NCBI GenBank assembly: GCA_963693085.1
Contig: OY856409.1
Span: 1,533,847,372-1,533,911,371 of the forward strand
Reading direction: 5' to 3'
Origin: Alisma plantago-aquatica
Taxonomy: Eukaryota; Streptophyta; Magnoliopsida; Alismatales; Alismataceae
Length of the DNA: 64,000 bases
The position numbers were made by a program, and so were the translations under genes. Of this stretch, positions 10,701 to 23,286 are shown piece after piece. Positions within the stretch are counted from its first letter, which is position 1. Every line of letters begins with the position of its first letter. A model generated the notes under the pieces. It worked only from the letters and a program-made list of their open reading frames with translations. It was not told the origin of the DNA and did not search any database.

Positions 10701-10818
10701 GGGGGAGCATATGAGCTCAATCCTATTAAAACCCCTAGGTTTCTCCGAAGGTATGATTTTACGTACCAGCTTTCAATACATTTATGGAATGGTTTGTCAT
10801 CTTCAAAAAGGGGGAGAA
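10701..10818 (+). mobile_element. Internal 3' tail of the unit after the gap
   Basis: Matches 1470-1588 of unit 1 through the polypurine tract, with one A missing from a two-A run near 10768. It is the first of six one-base run-length differences found only between here and about 12040. Confidence 0.85.
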
Positions 10819-12431
10819 TGTTGGACTCAAGGTCAATTAGGTCAATGTTGACTCACGTCTAAATTGACTAAACCCTTGTTTTGATGATGACTAACCATTC
10901 CACATATTGGTGTCTAATGCTTCTACATTGAGTGATTTCAGATTAGGTTTAGACACACTCCAAATGCCCTAACTTGCGCATATCAAATTGGAGAAAAGAC
11001 AAGTCAAATAGCTACAAGTGTGCAATTTGGGATCTCTATGTATATGACCTTAGAATTGCTTTGTAATCACTTGTAATGATTGTATGACTTGTAATTAAGC
11101 TTAGAAAAATTATTGGGACACAAAAATCCATCGTTTGTACAGTTTATGAAAATTCCAAAATACCCATAACAGGGATTTTGTCGGCCGAATTCCAAACTCG
11201 GCCGATCCATATATTCTGGAATTTTCTGGGCGGTCGGCCGAGTTTCCAACTCAGCCGATCCCTGTTCGGTCGAGTTTCAATGGTAGGAAACTCGGCCGAT
11301 CCACTGATCGGTCAAGTCTGAAGGTCGACCGATCGGTCGAGTTTCCCCATGGAAACTCGGCCGACAGTCTATCTCTCAGACTTGTCGCCTAGTGTGTCGG
11401 CCGAATTGCCTTTAATGAAACTCGGCCGATCAGACTGTACTGGAATGCAGAAAAAGCAAATCCAACCGTTGGAGACTTTGTTGGGACCCAAAATAGATCC
11501 GTTGCAACTTGTAAAACGGCTATTTTCGTTCCTAAGTGTTCCCAAAGGCTAAGAGGCATCCCAACTATAAATAGGACCCCTTGGGCTTCATTCCAAGGTT
11601 GAGCATTCACTATGAAGGTTCCTATTCTATAGTTGAGTGATCCTACAGCCTCCTCTCTCTCTCTAAGCTTAATCACTTGCTACATCCATTAGAGTGAGTA
11701 GGAAATCTGTAAGAGAGCTAGTCATATATGTATATCTTGTGAGGCTCTCACTTCCACCACCTCCCTTCTATCATTCCTATCTTGAAGATGAAGGTTCTCT
11801 CTCTTGTCCAAGAGAGGTGAAGAAGAACAAGGGAAGGAGTCCCTTGGTAAAGATCAAGGCCGAAGACTTGGAGCTAGAGTGGGTAAGACCTTGGAGAAGG
11901 CAGAAGACTCAAGCTCAAGTGGGTAAGACCTTGGTGGAAAGCTTCTCCGAGTGAAGGTGAAGTCAAAGGCAGAAGATCCAAGAAGAGTGGGTAATTCCTG
12001 CAAGGCCGAAGACTTGTGCAAGAGTGGGTAAGTCCTTGAGAAGGCCGAAGACTCTTGCAAAGTGGGTAAGTCCTTGGTAAGGTTGAAGACTCTTTGTATT
12101 GGATAGGTAAGTCCTTTGTTGGTCATGTGTTGTATGTCTTATTAATGAATATAAGAGTGCAATTGTTTGAAGTCCTAGAGGTTGACCTCTCTAGGCAAGT
12201 GGACTGACACACTTCTAGTTTGAAGTGTGGAACCACTCTAAATACCTTGTCTACATGTGTATGTTCAATCTCTCTTATCCTTGCTATGCATGATTTAGTT
12301 GCACTAAAATTACCTATTTAGCAACCTTATCTTGTCATATAATTTGAAGGTTTAATGAATTTTGTTTAAGTGCTTTCAGCTCTATTCACCCCCCCTCTAG
12401 AGCACCTAAGTCACCCATCTAGGATCCAACA
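10819..12431 (+). repeat. Copia LTR 3, with homopolymer indels
   Basis: 1,613 bp instead of 1,616: one extra G after the start (near 10823) and missing single bases in A, T, C and G runs near 11008, 11525, 11561 and 12037. All differences change the length of a short base run, and none recur in LTRs 4-6. This looks like unpolished consensus at a contig end, not biology. Confidence 0.9.
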
Positions 12432-12482
12432 AGTGGTATCAGAGCGGGTCTTCTCCAAGCATACTTCAACAAGTAGGAGAAG

Positions 12483-14354
12483 ATGGGTGACTGCCTAGGA
12501 GGGAGACTCTCGACTAGACTTCCAATCTTTGATGGGAGCAACTTCCTCTATTGGAGAAGAAGACTTCAATTCTTCATCCAAGGATCAAGTCTCGAGATGT
12601 GGCAAATGGTGAACAGCCCATACATTCTACCAAAGACAAACATTGAAGAATGGGATGAAGCCACCTTGATGAAAGCAACCTTGAATGCTAGAGCCATGCA
12701 CATCCTATATGCCTCCATGACCCCCACCGAGTTCAACCGGATTTCCTCTTGTGAGACGGCCTATGAGGTATGGAGAAAGCTTTGCATCACTTATGAAGGG
12801 ACAGATCAAGTGAAGGAAAGCAAAGTCTACATGCTCAAGGGGCTGCTTGAGAACTTCAAGATGGGAAAGGAGGAGAGTATAGCCAACATGTACTCAAGGA
12901 TCAACACCATTGTAAATGGTCTTGCTATTCTAGGTCATCCTATGTCTAGTGGAGAGATCAACTCAAAGATCCTTAGAACTCTTCCCAAGAGGTGGGAATC
13001 CAAGGTGACTTCTATTGAAGAAGCAAGGTCACTTAAAGACATCCCCATTGAAGATCTCATTGGAAATCTACAAGCACATGAAGCCACACTTGACAAGAGG
13101 GAGGAAGTAGAAAGACAAGAGAAGAAAGAGCTAAAGAGAATGAAGAAGGCTGAAATGAAGGCTCAAATTGAAGCTATCATGGAACAAGTCTCTCCATCCT
13201 CTCAAGCTAAAGAAGATGCCATGTACTCCAAGGGTCGACTCTACAAAGGCAAGTCCTCCTCCATCCGGTGCTTCACATGTGGAAAGAAGGGTCACTACAA
13301 GGAAGATTGCCCACAAGGCAAAAAGACCCATCTTCACAAGAAGAAATGGCAATCAAGCTCAAGTGGCTCCTCCAACTCAAGCTCAAGTGAAGATTCAAGT
13401 GAAGGATCAAGCTCAAGCTCAAGTGATGAAGGAGAATGCCATTTTGCTCTTATAGCATCAACAAGTGAAGACTCAAGTGAGGTAAATCTAAACTCTCTAG
13501 ATAAAGAATCTTTGATTGCTATTATTCATGATATGTGTGCCTCTCTTAAGTCTTCTAAAAAGAAAAAGAAAAAGCTTGCTAAAATTGTTGATAATTTGCA
13601 TATAGAACTAGATGATCTTGAATATGCTAATTCTTGCTTGCTTATTGATAAAAATGATTGTCTTAGCCAAGCAGACTCTCTTAAACTTGAAAATGCTAGT
13701 TTGCTTGATAAGATTAAATTTCTAGAAGCTCAACCTCTCATGCCTAGTTCAAATGAAGAGCATACTTTAATTGTTGATTCTCTCATGCATGACATTGATG
13801 TTCTTAAATCTGAAAACAAGGACAAAGATTTTGTTTTGCATGAATTAGAAATAGAAAATGCCTCCTTGCTTGCTAAAATCAATGGGCATGAATCTTGTTC
13901 TAGTTATACTAATAAAGAGAATGATGTTGCTGCTCTTCATATTGATAGAGATTCTTATTTAACTAAAGCTCTTTGCTTAGAAAATGATCTTTTGCATGCT
14001 AGAGATAATATCAATAATTTGTCTTCTACTATTGCCTCTCTTATGCATGATAATGATAGTTTGAGATCATCTTTGCAAAGATTCTTAGTTGGTAAAAAGA
14101 ATCTTAATGATATCCTACACCATACTACTAAACAAATTGGTAGACATGGTTTAGGATATGATAATAGTCAAGGGAACAACAAAGATAAAGGACCTCCGAT
14201 ATTCCATGGAGAATCCTCTAGTTCCAAGACTATGGGCACATGCAACTATTGCAATGATTTTGGCCATTATTCTATTTGTTGTCCTTTTAGGAAAGCACCC
14301 AAGAGCAATAGGACTTGGGTTGCTAAACTAACCCCTCCGGACCCAAAAATATGA
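12483..14354 (+). CDS. gag: Sirevirus-like Copia Gag, unit 3 (623 aa)
   Basis: Full-length copy with the same domain order as unit 1: capsid, CCHC at 263-276, Ser-rich acidic linker, long coiled coil, second CCHC at 587-600. It differs from units 1 and 2 by T to G at 12820, which makes residue 113 Ser instead of Ile. The Ser form is shared with units 4 and 5. Confidence 0.92.
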   Translation: MGDCLGGRLSTRLPIFDGSNFLYWRRRLQFFIQGSSLEMWQMVNSPYILPKTNIEEWDEATLMKATLNARAMHILYASMTPTEFNRISSCETAYEVWRKLCITYEGTDQVKESKVYMLKGLLENFKMGKEESIANMYSRINTIVNGLAILGHPMSSGEINSKILRTLPKRWESKVTSIEEARSLKDIPIEDLIGNLQAHEATLDKREEVERQEKKELKRMKKAEMKAQIEAIMEQVSPSSQAKEDAMYSKGRLYKGKSSSIRCFTCGKKGHYKEDCPQGKKTHLHKKKWQSSSSGSSNSSSSEDSSEGSSSSSSDEGECHFALIASTSEDSSEVNLNSLDKESLIAIIHDMCASLKSSKKKKKKLAKIVDNLHIELDDLEYANSCLLIDKNDCLSQADSLKLENASLLDKIKFLEAQPLMPSSNEEHTLIVDSLMHDIDVLKSENKDKDFVLHELEIENASLLAKINGHESCSSYTNKENDVAALHIDRDSYLTKALCLENDLLHARDNINNLSSTIASLMHDNDSLRSSLQRFLVGKKNLNDILHHTTKQIGRHGLGYDNSQGNNKDKGPPIFHGESSSSKTMGTCNYCNDFGHYSICCPFRKAPKSNRTWVAKLTPPDPKI

Positions 14355-16217
14355 TTGGGGACCATTTCATCTTTCTTCTTGTAGGTATCATGGAACAAGT
14401 AGAAAGGTGAGATGTGTAGAGGGTGACAACAAGTAGAAAAGCAATGGTAAGCACAAAGGTATTGTTTTATTGCTTATAACCTGTTCTAACTTGTTTTTGT
14501 CAAGTTAGTATGCACTATACATATGGTTTTTGAGTCAAAAGTGGCATTTTGTGTTTCTCTTCACACTCTTGCTCAAAAACTGTTTCTAATGCTTCTATAG
14601 TGCATTACTAACTTGCTTAGACATGTTTGGATATGGTTTGTACTTTTTAGCATGCCTCTAGATATGTTTTATGAAAAATATGTGCTTTTTATACAGTAGT
14701 TTTGTCGGCCGAGTTTTGTCCTATCCAAAACTCGACCGATAGGCACCAATGGGTGTTGCCAACAGCTGCGATCGGCCGAGTTGCCAATACACAGAACTCG
14801 ACCGAAAACACTGTTCACAGAGTATACAGTTGGCTTATTGAATGAGAATTTCCCTCTCAACTAGATTTTCTCAACCAATAGCCTTATTCTTTGGCACTCC
14901 ATTTGGTACCTTTATATATGCATATTGCCATGTTCTAAATTGCCTATCTTGCCTACAACTCTATCTCTCTAATTGCTCTAAATTGGTATATCTATATGTT
15001 GCAATTACTTGCTTTGAGTTGTTTTGCAGGTTTTGATGATGATCTCTTTGGATCTCTTAGTTGTGTCTAAAATCGCTTCCGTTGTGCTCTAACTTGCTAC
15101 ATCTATCTAGGTGTATATCTTGTTTTGATACAACCTTGAGGTTCTTAGGGGTAATCATCTTATGGTAAGGATGCATATCTAGTGAGTTATATCCTTTCAT
15201 GCTTCTTAAATTTGCATATCTCTTTGTTTGGATATATCTCTACATCTACTCATAGCTTGCTTTATCTTGTGTACCTTTTGGTATCTCTTGCTATGATCTA
15301 GATCCTACTAGTAGTCCTAACTTGTGATATCATCTACTAGTAGTTCGCATACATGTAGTTCTAACCCTATCAATAAGTGGTATATTTGATCATTTATATG
15401 TTATGTTTGTATCTTATCTTATACATGCTCAAGATTGTTCCTTGAATTGCATATCTACTATCTTGAGTTGCTTGCATAACATTGTGATGCAGGGTACATA
15501 GATCTACATGATATGTAGAAATTGGAGTTTTTGTGGTTTTTTTTTGCAGCTTTTGCTCCAGTTTCAGTTTTTGCTGCAAGTATAGTGCTTTTTATGCAGA
15601 AACACCCTTCTGCGCAAGACTCATTGCTTCGCCATGAGCTCCGATGGTTTTTGGTAAAATTCCATCATCTTGAGGGTCAAAATTGTGATTTATTGTTTCT
15701 CTGCAGCACCTTATCTTGCATTTTTGGGTTGTTCAAGTATATGCTTTAACTTGCTTTTCTTTCTATGCTTGGACAAGCCCCTATCTGCGCTCTTCTACTC
15801 TCCTTATATATTTGTGTTATCTCCTTTCTCTTTAACAAGTGGTGTTTCTTAGTTTCTTCATACCCCCACCTTTTTGAAATGACAAAGGGGGAGAAAGATA
15901 TGTCTTCTTTTGACAACAGGGAGAAGGCATGTCTTACATGAAGCAAAGAAGCGTGTCCATGTAAAGGGGAGAAGACATATATGTGTAGAACATATATGAG
16001 TAGAAGACATAGTTTCTATAAATGTTATGAAAGCTAACCATGCAGGAGAAATAGCATCAATTGAGGGGGAGTATGAGAACTCCATGCGCATCAATTGAGG
16101 GGGAGCATATGAGCTCAATCCTATTAAAACCCCTAGGTTTCTCCGAAGGTATGATTTTACGTACCAAGCTTTCAATACATTTATGGAATGGTTTGTCATC
16201 TTCAAAAAGGGGGAGAA
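14355..16217 (+). mobile_element. Unit 3 internal non-coding 3' region
   Basis: Full-length copy of the pol-less region, with hairpin pairs at 14705-14805 and the polypurine tract at 16204-16217. Nothing distinguishes it from unit 1. Confidence 0.85.
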
Positions 16218-17833
16218 TGTTGACTCAAGGTCAATTAGGTCAATGTTGACTCACGTCTAAATTGACTAAACCCTTGTTTTGATGATGACTAACCATTCCA
16301 CATATTGGTGTCTAATGCTTCTACATTGAGTGATTTCAGATTAGGTTTAGACACACTCCAAATGCCCTAACTTGCGCATATCAAATTGGAGAAAAGACAA
16401 GTCAAAATAGCTACAAGTGTGCAATTTGGGATCTCTATGTATATGACCTTAGAATTGCTTTGTAATCACTTGTAATGATTGTATGACTTGTAATTAAGCT
16501 TAGAAAAATTATTGGGACACAAAAATCCATCGTTTGTACAGTTTATGAAAATTCCAAAATACCCATAACAGGGATTTTGTCGGCCGAATTCCAAACTCGG
16601 CCGATCCATATATTCTGGAATTTTCTGGGCGGTCGGCCGAGTTTCCAACTCAGCCGATCCCTGTTCGGTCGAGTTTCAATGGTAGGAAACTCGGCCGATC
16701 CACTGATCGGTCAAGTCTGAAGGTCGACCGATCGGTCGAGTTTCCCCATGGAAACTCGGCCGACAGTCTATCTCTCAGACTTGTCGCCTAGTGTGTCGGC
16801 CGAATTGCCTTTAATGAAACTCGGCCGATCAGACTGTACTGGAATGCAGAAAAAGCAAATCCAACCGTTGGAGACTTTGTTGGGACCCAAAATAGATCCG
16901 TTGCAACTTGTAAAACGGCTATTTTTCGTTCCTAAGTGTTCCCAAAGGCTAAGAGGCATCCCCAACTATAAATAGGACCCCTTGGGCTTCATTCCAAGGT
17001 TGAGCATTCACTATGAAGGTTCCTATTCTATAGTTGAGTGATCCTACAGCCTCCTCTCTCTCTCTAAGCTTAATCACTTGCTACATCCATTAGAGTGAGT
17101 AGGAAATCTGTAAGAGAGCTAGTCATATATGTATATCTTGTGAGGCTCTCACTTCCACCACCTCCCTTCTATCATTCCTATCTTGAAGATGAAGGTTCTC
17201 TCTCTTGTCCAAGAGAGGTGAAGAAGAACAAGGGAAGGAGTCCCTTGGTAAAGATCAAGGCCGAAGACTTGGAGCTAGAGTGGGTAAGACCTTGGAGAAG
17301 GCAGAAGACTCAAGCTCAAGTGGGTAAGACCTTGGTGGAAAGCTTCTCCGAGTGAAGGTGAAGTCAAAGGCAGAAGATCCAAGAAGAGTGGGTAATTCCT
17401 GCAAGGCCGAAGACTTGTGCAAGAGTGGGTAAGTCCTTGGAGAAGGCCGAAGACTCTTGCAAAGTGGGTAAGTCCTTGGTAAGGTTGAAGACTCTTTGTA
17501 TTGGATAGGTAAGTCCTTTGTTGGTCATGTGTTGTATGTCTTATTAATGAATATAAGAGTGCAATTGTTTGAAGTCCTAGAGGTTGACCTCTCTAGGCAA
17601 GTGGACTGACACACTTCTAGTTTGAAGTGTGGAACCACTCTAAATACCTTGTCTACATGTGTATGTTCAATCTCTCTTATCCTTGCTATGCATGATTTAG
17701 TTGCACTAAAATTACCTATTTAGCAACCTTATCTTGTCATATAATTTGAAGGTTTAATGAATTTTGTTTAAGTGCTTTCAGCTCTATTCACCCCCCCTCT
17801 AGAGCACCTAAGTCACCCATCTAGGATCCAACA
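16218..17833 (+). repeat. Copia LTR 4 of the array
   Basis: 1,616 bp with TGTTG/CAACA ends and restored run lengths compared with LTR 3. Primer site follows at 17836-17847. Confidence 0.92.
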
Positions 17834-17884
17834 AGTGGTATCAGAGCGGGTCTTCTCCAAGCATACTTCAACAAGTAGGAGAAG

Positions 17885-19756
17885 ATGGGTGACTGCCTAG
17901 GAGGGAGACTCTCGACTAGACTTCCAATCTTTGATGGGAGCAACTTCCTCTATTGGAGAAGAAGACTTCAATTCTTCATCCAAGGATCAAGTCTCGAGAT
18001 GTGGCAAATGGTGAACAGCCCATACATTCTACCAAAGACAAACATTGAAGAATGGGATGAAGCCACCTTGATGAAAGCAACCTTGAATGCTAGAGCCATG
18101 CACATCCTATATGCCTCCATGACCCCCACCGAGTTCAACCGGATTTCCTCTTGTGAGACGGCCTATGAGGTATGGAGAAAGCTTTGCATCACTTATGAAG
18201 GGACAGATCAAGTGAAGGAAAGCAAAGTCTACATGCTCAAGGGGCTGCTTGAGAACTTCAAGATGGGAAAGGAGGAGAGTATAGCCAACATGTACTCAAG
18301 GATCAACACCATTGTAAATGGTCTTGCTATTCTAGGTCATCCTATGTCTAGTGGAGAGATCAACTCAAAGATCCTTAGAACTCTTCCCAAGAGGTGGGAA
18401 TCCAAGGTGACTTCTATTGAAGAAGCAAGGTCACTTAAAGACATCCCCATTGAAGATCTCATTGGAAATCTACAAGCACATGAAGCCACACTTGACAAGA
18501 GGGAGGAAGTAGAAAGACAAGAGAAGAAAGAGCTAAAGAGAATGAAGAAGGCTGAAATGAAGGCTCAAATTGAAGCTATCATGGAACAAGTCTCTCCATC
18601 CTCTCAAGCTAAAGAAGATGCCATGTACTCCAAGGGTCGACTCTACAAAGGCAAGTCCTCCTCCATCCGGTGCTTCACATGTGGAAAGAAGGGTCACTAC
18701 AAGGAAGATTGCCCACAAGGCAAAAAGACCCATCTTCACAAGAAGAAATGGCAATCAAGCTCAAGTGGCTCCTCCAACTCAAGCTCAAGTGAAGATTCAA
18801 GTGAAGGATCAAGCTCAAGCTCAAGTGATGAAGGAGAATGCCATTTTGCTCTTATAGCATCAACAAGTGAAGACTCAAGTGAGGTAAATCTAAACTCTCT
18901 AGATAAAGAATCTTTGATTGCTATTATTCATGATATGTGTGCCTCTCTTAAGTCTTCTAAAAAGAAAAAGAAAAAGCTTGCTAAAATTGTTGATAATTTG
19001 CATATAGAACTAGATGATCTTGAATATGCTAATTCTTGCTTGCTTATTGATAAAAATGATTGTCTTAGCCAAGCAGACTCTCTTAAACTTGAAAATGCTA
19101 GTTTGCTTGATAAGATTAAATTTCTAGAAGCTCAACCTCTCATGCCTAGTTCAAATGAAGAGCATACTTTAATTGTTGATTCTCTCATGCATGACATTGA
19201 TGTTCTTAAATCTGAAAACAAGGACAAAGATTTTGTTTTGCATGAATTAGAAATAGAAAATGCCTCCTTGCTTGCTAAAATCAATGGGCATGAATCTTGT
19301 TCTAGTTATACTAATAAAGAGAATGATGTTGCTGCTCTTCATATTGATAGAGATTCTTATTTAACTAAAGCTCTTTGCTTAGAAAATGATCTTTTGCATG
19401 CTAGAGATAATATCAATAATTTGTCTTCTACTATTGCCTCTCTTATGCATGATAATGATAGTTTGAGATCATCTTTGCAAAGATTCTTAGTTGGTAAAAA
19501 GAATCTTAATGATATCCTACACCATACTACTAAACAAATTGGTAGACATGGTTTAGGATATGATAATAGTCAAGGGAACAACAAAGATAAAGGACCTCCG
19601 ATATTCCATGGAGAATCCTCTAGTTCCAAGACTATGGGCACATGCAACTATTGCAATGATTTTGGCCATTATTCTATTTGTTGTCCTTTTAGGAAAGCAC
19701 CCAAGAGCAATAGGACTTGGGTTGCTAAACTAACCCCTCCGGACCCAAAAATATGA
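17885..19756 (+). CDS. gag: Sirevirus-like Copia Gag, unit 4 (623 aa)
   Basis: Intact copy with Ser at residue 113 (codon at 18221-18223). The protein is otherwise the same as unit 3. Keeping the frame open in every visible copy implies very recent amplification or continuing homogenisation, because decayed elements elsewhere in the window carry many stops. Confidence 0.92.
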   Translation: MGDCLGGRLSTRLPIFDGSNFLYWRRRLQFFIQGSSLEMWQMVNSPYILPKTNIEEWDEATLMKATLNARAMHILYASMTPTEFNRISSCETAYEVWRKLCITYEGTDQVKESKVYMLKGLLENFKMGKEESIANMYSRINTIVNGLAILGHPMSSGEINSKILRTLPKRWESKVTSIEEARSLKDIPIEDLIGNLQAHEATLDKREEVERQEKKELKRMKKAEMKAQIEAIMEQVSPSSQAKEDAMYSKGRLYKGKSSSIRCFTCGKKGHYKEDCPQGKKTHLHKKKWQSSSSGSSNSSSSEDSSEGSSSSSSDEGECHFALIASTSEDSSEVNLNSLDKESLIAIIHDMCASLKSSKKKKKKLAKIVDNLHIELDDLEYANSCLLIDKNDCLSQADSLKLENASLLDKIKFLEAQPLMPSSNEEHTLIVDSLMHDIDVLKSENKDKDFVLHELEIENASLLAKINGHESCSSYTNKENDVAALHIDRDSYLTKALCLENDLLHARDNINNLSSTIASLMHDNDSLRSSLQRFLVGKKNLNDILHHTTKQIGRHGLGYDNSQGNNKDKGPPIFHGESSSSKTMGTCNYCNDFGHYSICCPFRKAPKSNRTWVAKLTPPDPKI

Positions 19757-21619
19757 TTGGGGACCATTTCATCTTTCTTCTTGTAGGTATCATGGAACAA
19801 GTAGAAAGGTGAGATGTGTAGAGGGTGACAACAAGTAGAAAAGCAATGGTAAGCACAAAGGTATTGTTTTATTGCTTATAACCTGTTCTAACTTGTTTTT
19901 GTCAAGTTAGTATGCACTATACATATGGTTTTTGAGTCAAAAGTGGCATTTTGTGTTTCTCTTCACACTCTTGCTCAAAAACTGTTTCTAATGCTTCTAT
20001 AGTGCATTACTAACTTGCTTAGACATGTTTGGATATGGTTTGTACTTTTTAGCATGCCTCTAGATATGTTTTATGAAAAATATGTGCTTTTTATACAGTA
20101 GTTTTGTCGGCCGAGTTTTGTCCTATCCAAAACTCGACCGATAGGCACCAATGGGTGTTGCCAACAGCTGCGATCGGCCGAGTTGCCAATACACAGAACT
20201 CGACCGAAAACACTGTTCACAGAGTATACAGTTGGCTTATTGAATGAGAATTTCCCTCTCAACTAGATTTTCTCAACCAATAGCCTTATTCTTTGGCACT
20301 CCATTTGGTACCTTTATATATGCATATTGCCATGTTCTAAATTGCCTATCTTGCCTACAACTCTATCTCTCTAATTGCTCTAAATTGGTATATCTATATG
20401 TTGCAATTACTTGCTTTGAGTTGTTTTGCAGGTTTTGATGATGATCTCTTTGGATCTCTTAGTTGTGTCTAAAATCGCTTCCGTTGTGCTCTAACTTGCT
20501 ACATCTATCTAGGTGTATATCTTGTTTTGATACAACCTTGAGGTTCTTAGGGGTAATCATCTTATGGTAAGGATGCATATCTAGTGAGTTATATCCTTTC
20601 ATGCTTCTTAAATTTGCATATCTCTTTGTTTGGATATATCTCTACATCTACTCATAGCTTGCTTTATCTTGTGTACCTTTTGGTATCTCTTGCTATGATC
20701 TAGATCCTACTAGTAGTCCTAACTTGTGATATCATCTACTAGTAGTTCGCATACATGTAGTTCTAACCCTATCAATAAGTGGTATATTTGATCATTTATA
20801 TGTTATGTTTGTATCTTATCTTATACATGCTCAAGATTGTTCCTTGAATTGCATATCTACTATCTTGAGTTGCTTGCATAACATTGTGATGCAGGGTACA
20901 TAGATCTACATGATATGTAGAAATTGGAGTTTTTGTGGTTTTTTTTTGCAGCTTTTGCTCCAGTTTCAGTTTTTGCTGCAAGTATAGTGCTTTTTATGCA
21001 GAAACACCCTTCTGCGCAAGACTCATTGCTTCGCCATGAGCTCCGATGGTTTTTGGTAAAATTCCATCATCTTGAGGGTCAAAATTGTGATTTATTGTTT
21101 CTCTGCAGCACCTTATCTTGCATTTTTGGGTTGTTCAAGTATATGCTTTAACTTGCTTTTCTTTCTATGCTTGGACAAGCCCCTATCTGCGCTCTTCTAC
21201 TCTCCTTATATATTTGTGTTATCTCCTTTCTCTTTAACAAGTGGTGTTTCTTAGTTTCTTCATACCCCCACCTTTTTGAAATGACAAAGGGGGAGAAAGA
21301 TATGTCTTCTTTTGACAACAGGGAGAAGGCATGTCTTACATGAAGCAAAGAAGCGTGTCCATGTAAAGGGGAGAAGACATATATGTGTAGAACATATATG
21401 AGTAGAAGACATAGTTTCTATAAATGTTATGAAAGCTAACCATGCAGGAGAAATAGCATCAATTGAGGGGGAGTATGAGAACTCCATGCGCATCAATTGA
21501 GGGGGAGCATATGAGCTCAATCCTATTAAAACCCCTAGGTTTCTCCGAAGGTATGATTTTACGTACCAAGCTTTCAATACATTTATGGAATGGTTTGTCA
21601 TCTTCAAAAAGGGGGAGAA
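19757..21619 (+). mobile_element. Unit 4 internal non-coding 3' region
   Basis: Same length and landmarks as units 1 and 3, with hairpin pairs at 20107-20207 and the polypurine tract at 21606-21619. Confidence 0.85.
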
Positions 21620-23235
21620 TGTTGACTCAAGGTCAATTAGGTCAATGTTGACTCACGTCTAAATTGACTAAACCCTTGTTTTGATGATGACTAACCATTC
21701 CACATATTGGTGTCTAATGCTTCTACATTGAGTGATTTCAGATTAGGTTTAGACACACTCCAAATGCCCTAACTTGCGCATATCAAATTGGAGAAAAGAC
21801 AAGTCAAAATAGCTACAAGTGTGCAATTTGGGATCTCTATGTATATGACCTTAGAATTGCTTTGTAATCACTTGTAATGATTGTATGACTTGTAATTAAG
21901 CTTAGAAAAATTATTGGGACACAAAAATCCATCGTTTGTACAGTTTATGAAAATTCCAAAATACCCATAACAGGGATTTTGTCGGCCGAATTCCAAACTC
22001 GGCCGATCCATATATTCTGGAATTTTCTGGGCGGTCGGCCGAGTTTCCAACTCAGCCGATCCCTGTTCGGTCGAGTTTCAATGGTAGGAAACTCGGCCGA
22101 TCCACTGATCGGTCAAGTCTGAAGGTCGACCGATCGGTCGAGTTTCCCCATGGAAACTCGGCCGACAGTCTATCTCTCAGACTTGTCGCCTAGTGTGTCG
22201 GCCGAATTGCCTTTAATGAAACTCGGCCGATCAGACTGTACTGGAATGCAGAAAAAGCAAATCCAACCGTTGGAGACTTTGTTGGGACCCAAAATAGATC
22301 CGTTGCAACTTGTAAAACGGCTATTTTTCGTTCCTAAGTGTTCCCAAAGGCTAAGAGGCATCCCCAACTATAAATAGGACCCCTTGGGCTTCATTCCAAG
22401 GTTGAGCATTCACTATGAAGGTTCCTATTCTATAGTTGAGTGATCCTACAGCCTCCTCTCTCTCTCTAAGCTTAATCACTTGCTACATCCATTAGAGTGA
22501 GTAGGAAATCTGTAAGAGAGCTAGTCATATATGTATATCTTGTGAGGCTCTCACTTCCACCACCTCCCTTCTATCATTCCTATCTTGAAGATGAAGGTTC
22601 TCTCTCTTGTCCAAGAGAGGTGAAGAAGAACAAGGGAAGGAGTCCCTTGGTAAAGATCAAGGCCGAAGACTTGGAGCTAGAGTGGGTAAGACCTTGGAGA
22701 AGGCAGAAGACTCAAGCTCAAGTGGGTAAGACCTTGGTGGAAAGCTTCTCCGAGTGAAGGTGAAGTCAAAGGCAGAAGATCCAAGAAGAGTGGGTAATTC
22801 CTGCAAGGCCGAAGACTTGTGCAAGAGTGGGTAAGTCCTTGGAGAAGGCCGAAGACTCTTGCAAAGTGGGTAAGTCCTTGGTAAGGTTGAAGACTCTTTG
22901 TATTGGATAGGTAAGTCCTTTGTTGGTCATGTGTTGTATGTCTTATTAATGAATATAAGAGTGCAATTGTTTGAAGTCCTAGAGGTTGACCTCTCTAGGC
23001 AAGTGGACTGACACACTTCTAGTTTGAAGTGTGGAACCACTCTAAATACCTTGTCTACATGTGTATGTTCAATCTCTCTTATCCTTGCTATGCATGATTT
23101 AGTTGCACTAAAATTACCTATTTAGCAACCTTATCTTGTCATATAATTTGAAGGTTTAATGAATTTTGTTTAAGTGCTTTCAGCTCTATTCACCCCCCCT
23201 CTAGAGCACCTAAGTCACCCATCTAGGATCCAACA
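21620..23235 (+). repeat. Copia LTR 5 of the array
   Basis: 1,616 bp, same ends and internal landmarks as LTR 1. It is the last complete LTR in the window. Confidence 0.92.
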
Positions 23236-23286
23236 AGTGGTATCAGAGCGGGTCTTCTCCAAGCATACTTCAACAAGTAGGAGAAG

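Noticed and set aside
8658..10862. A 734-codon protein variant in unit 2
   Set aside because: It exists only because the N run is read through. Beyond codon 614 it is Ns and non-coding 3' sequence.
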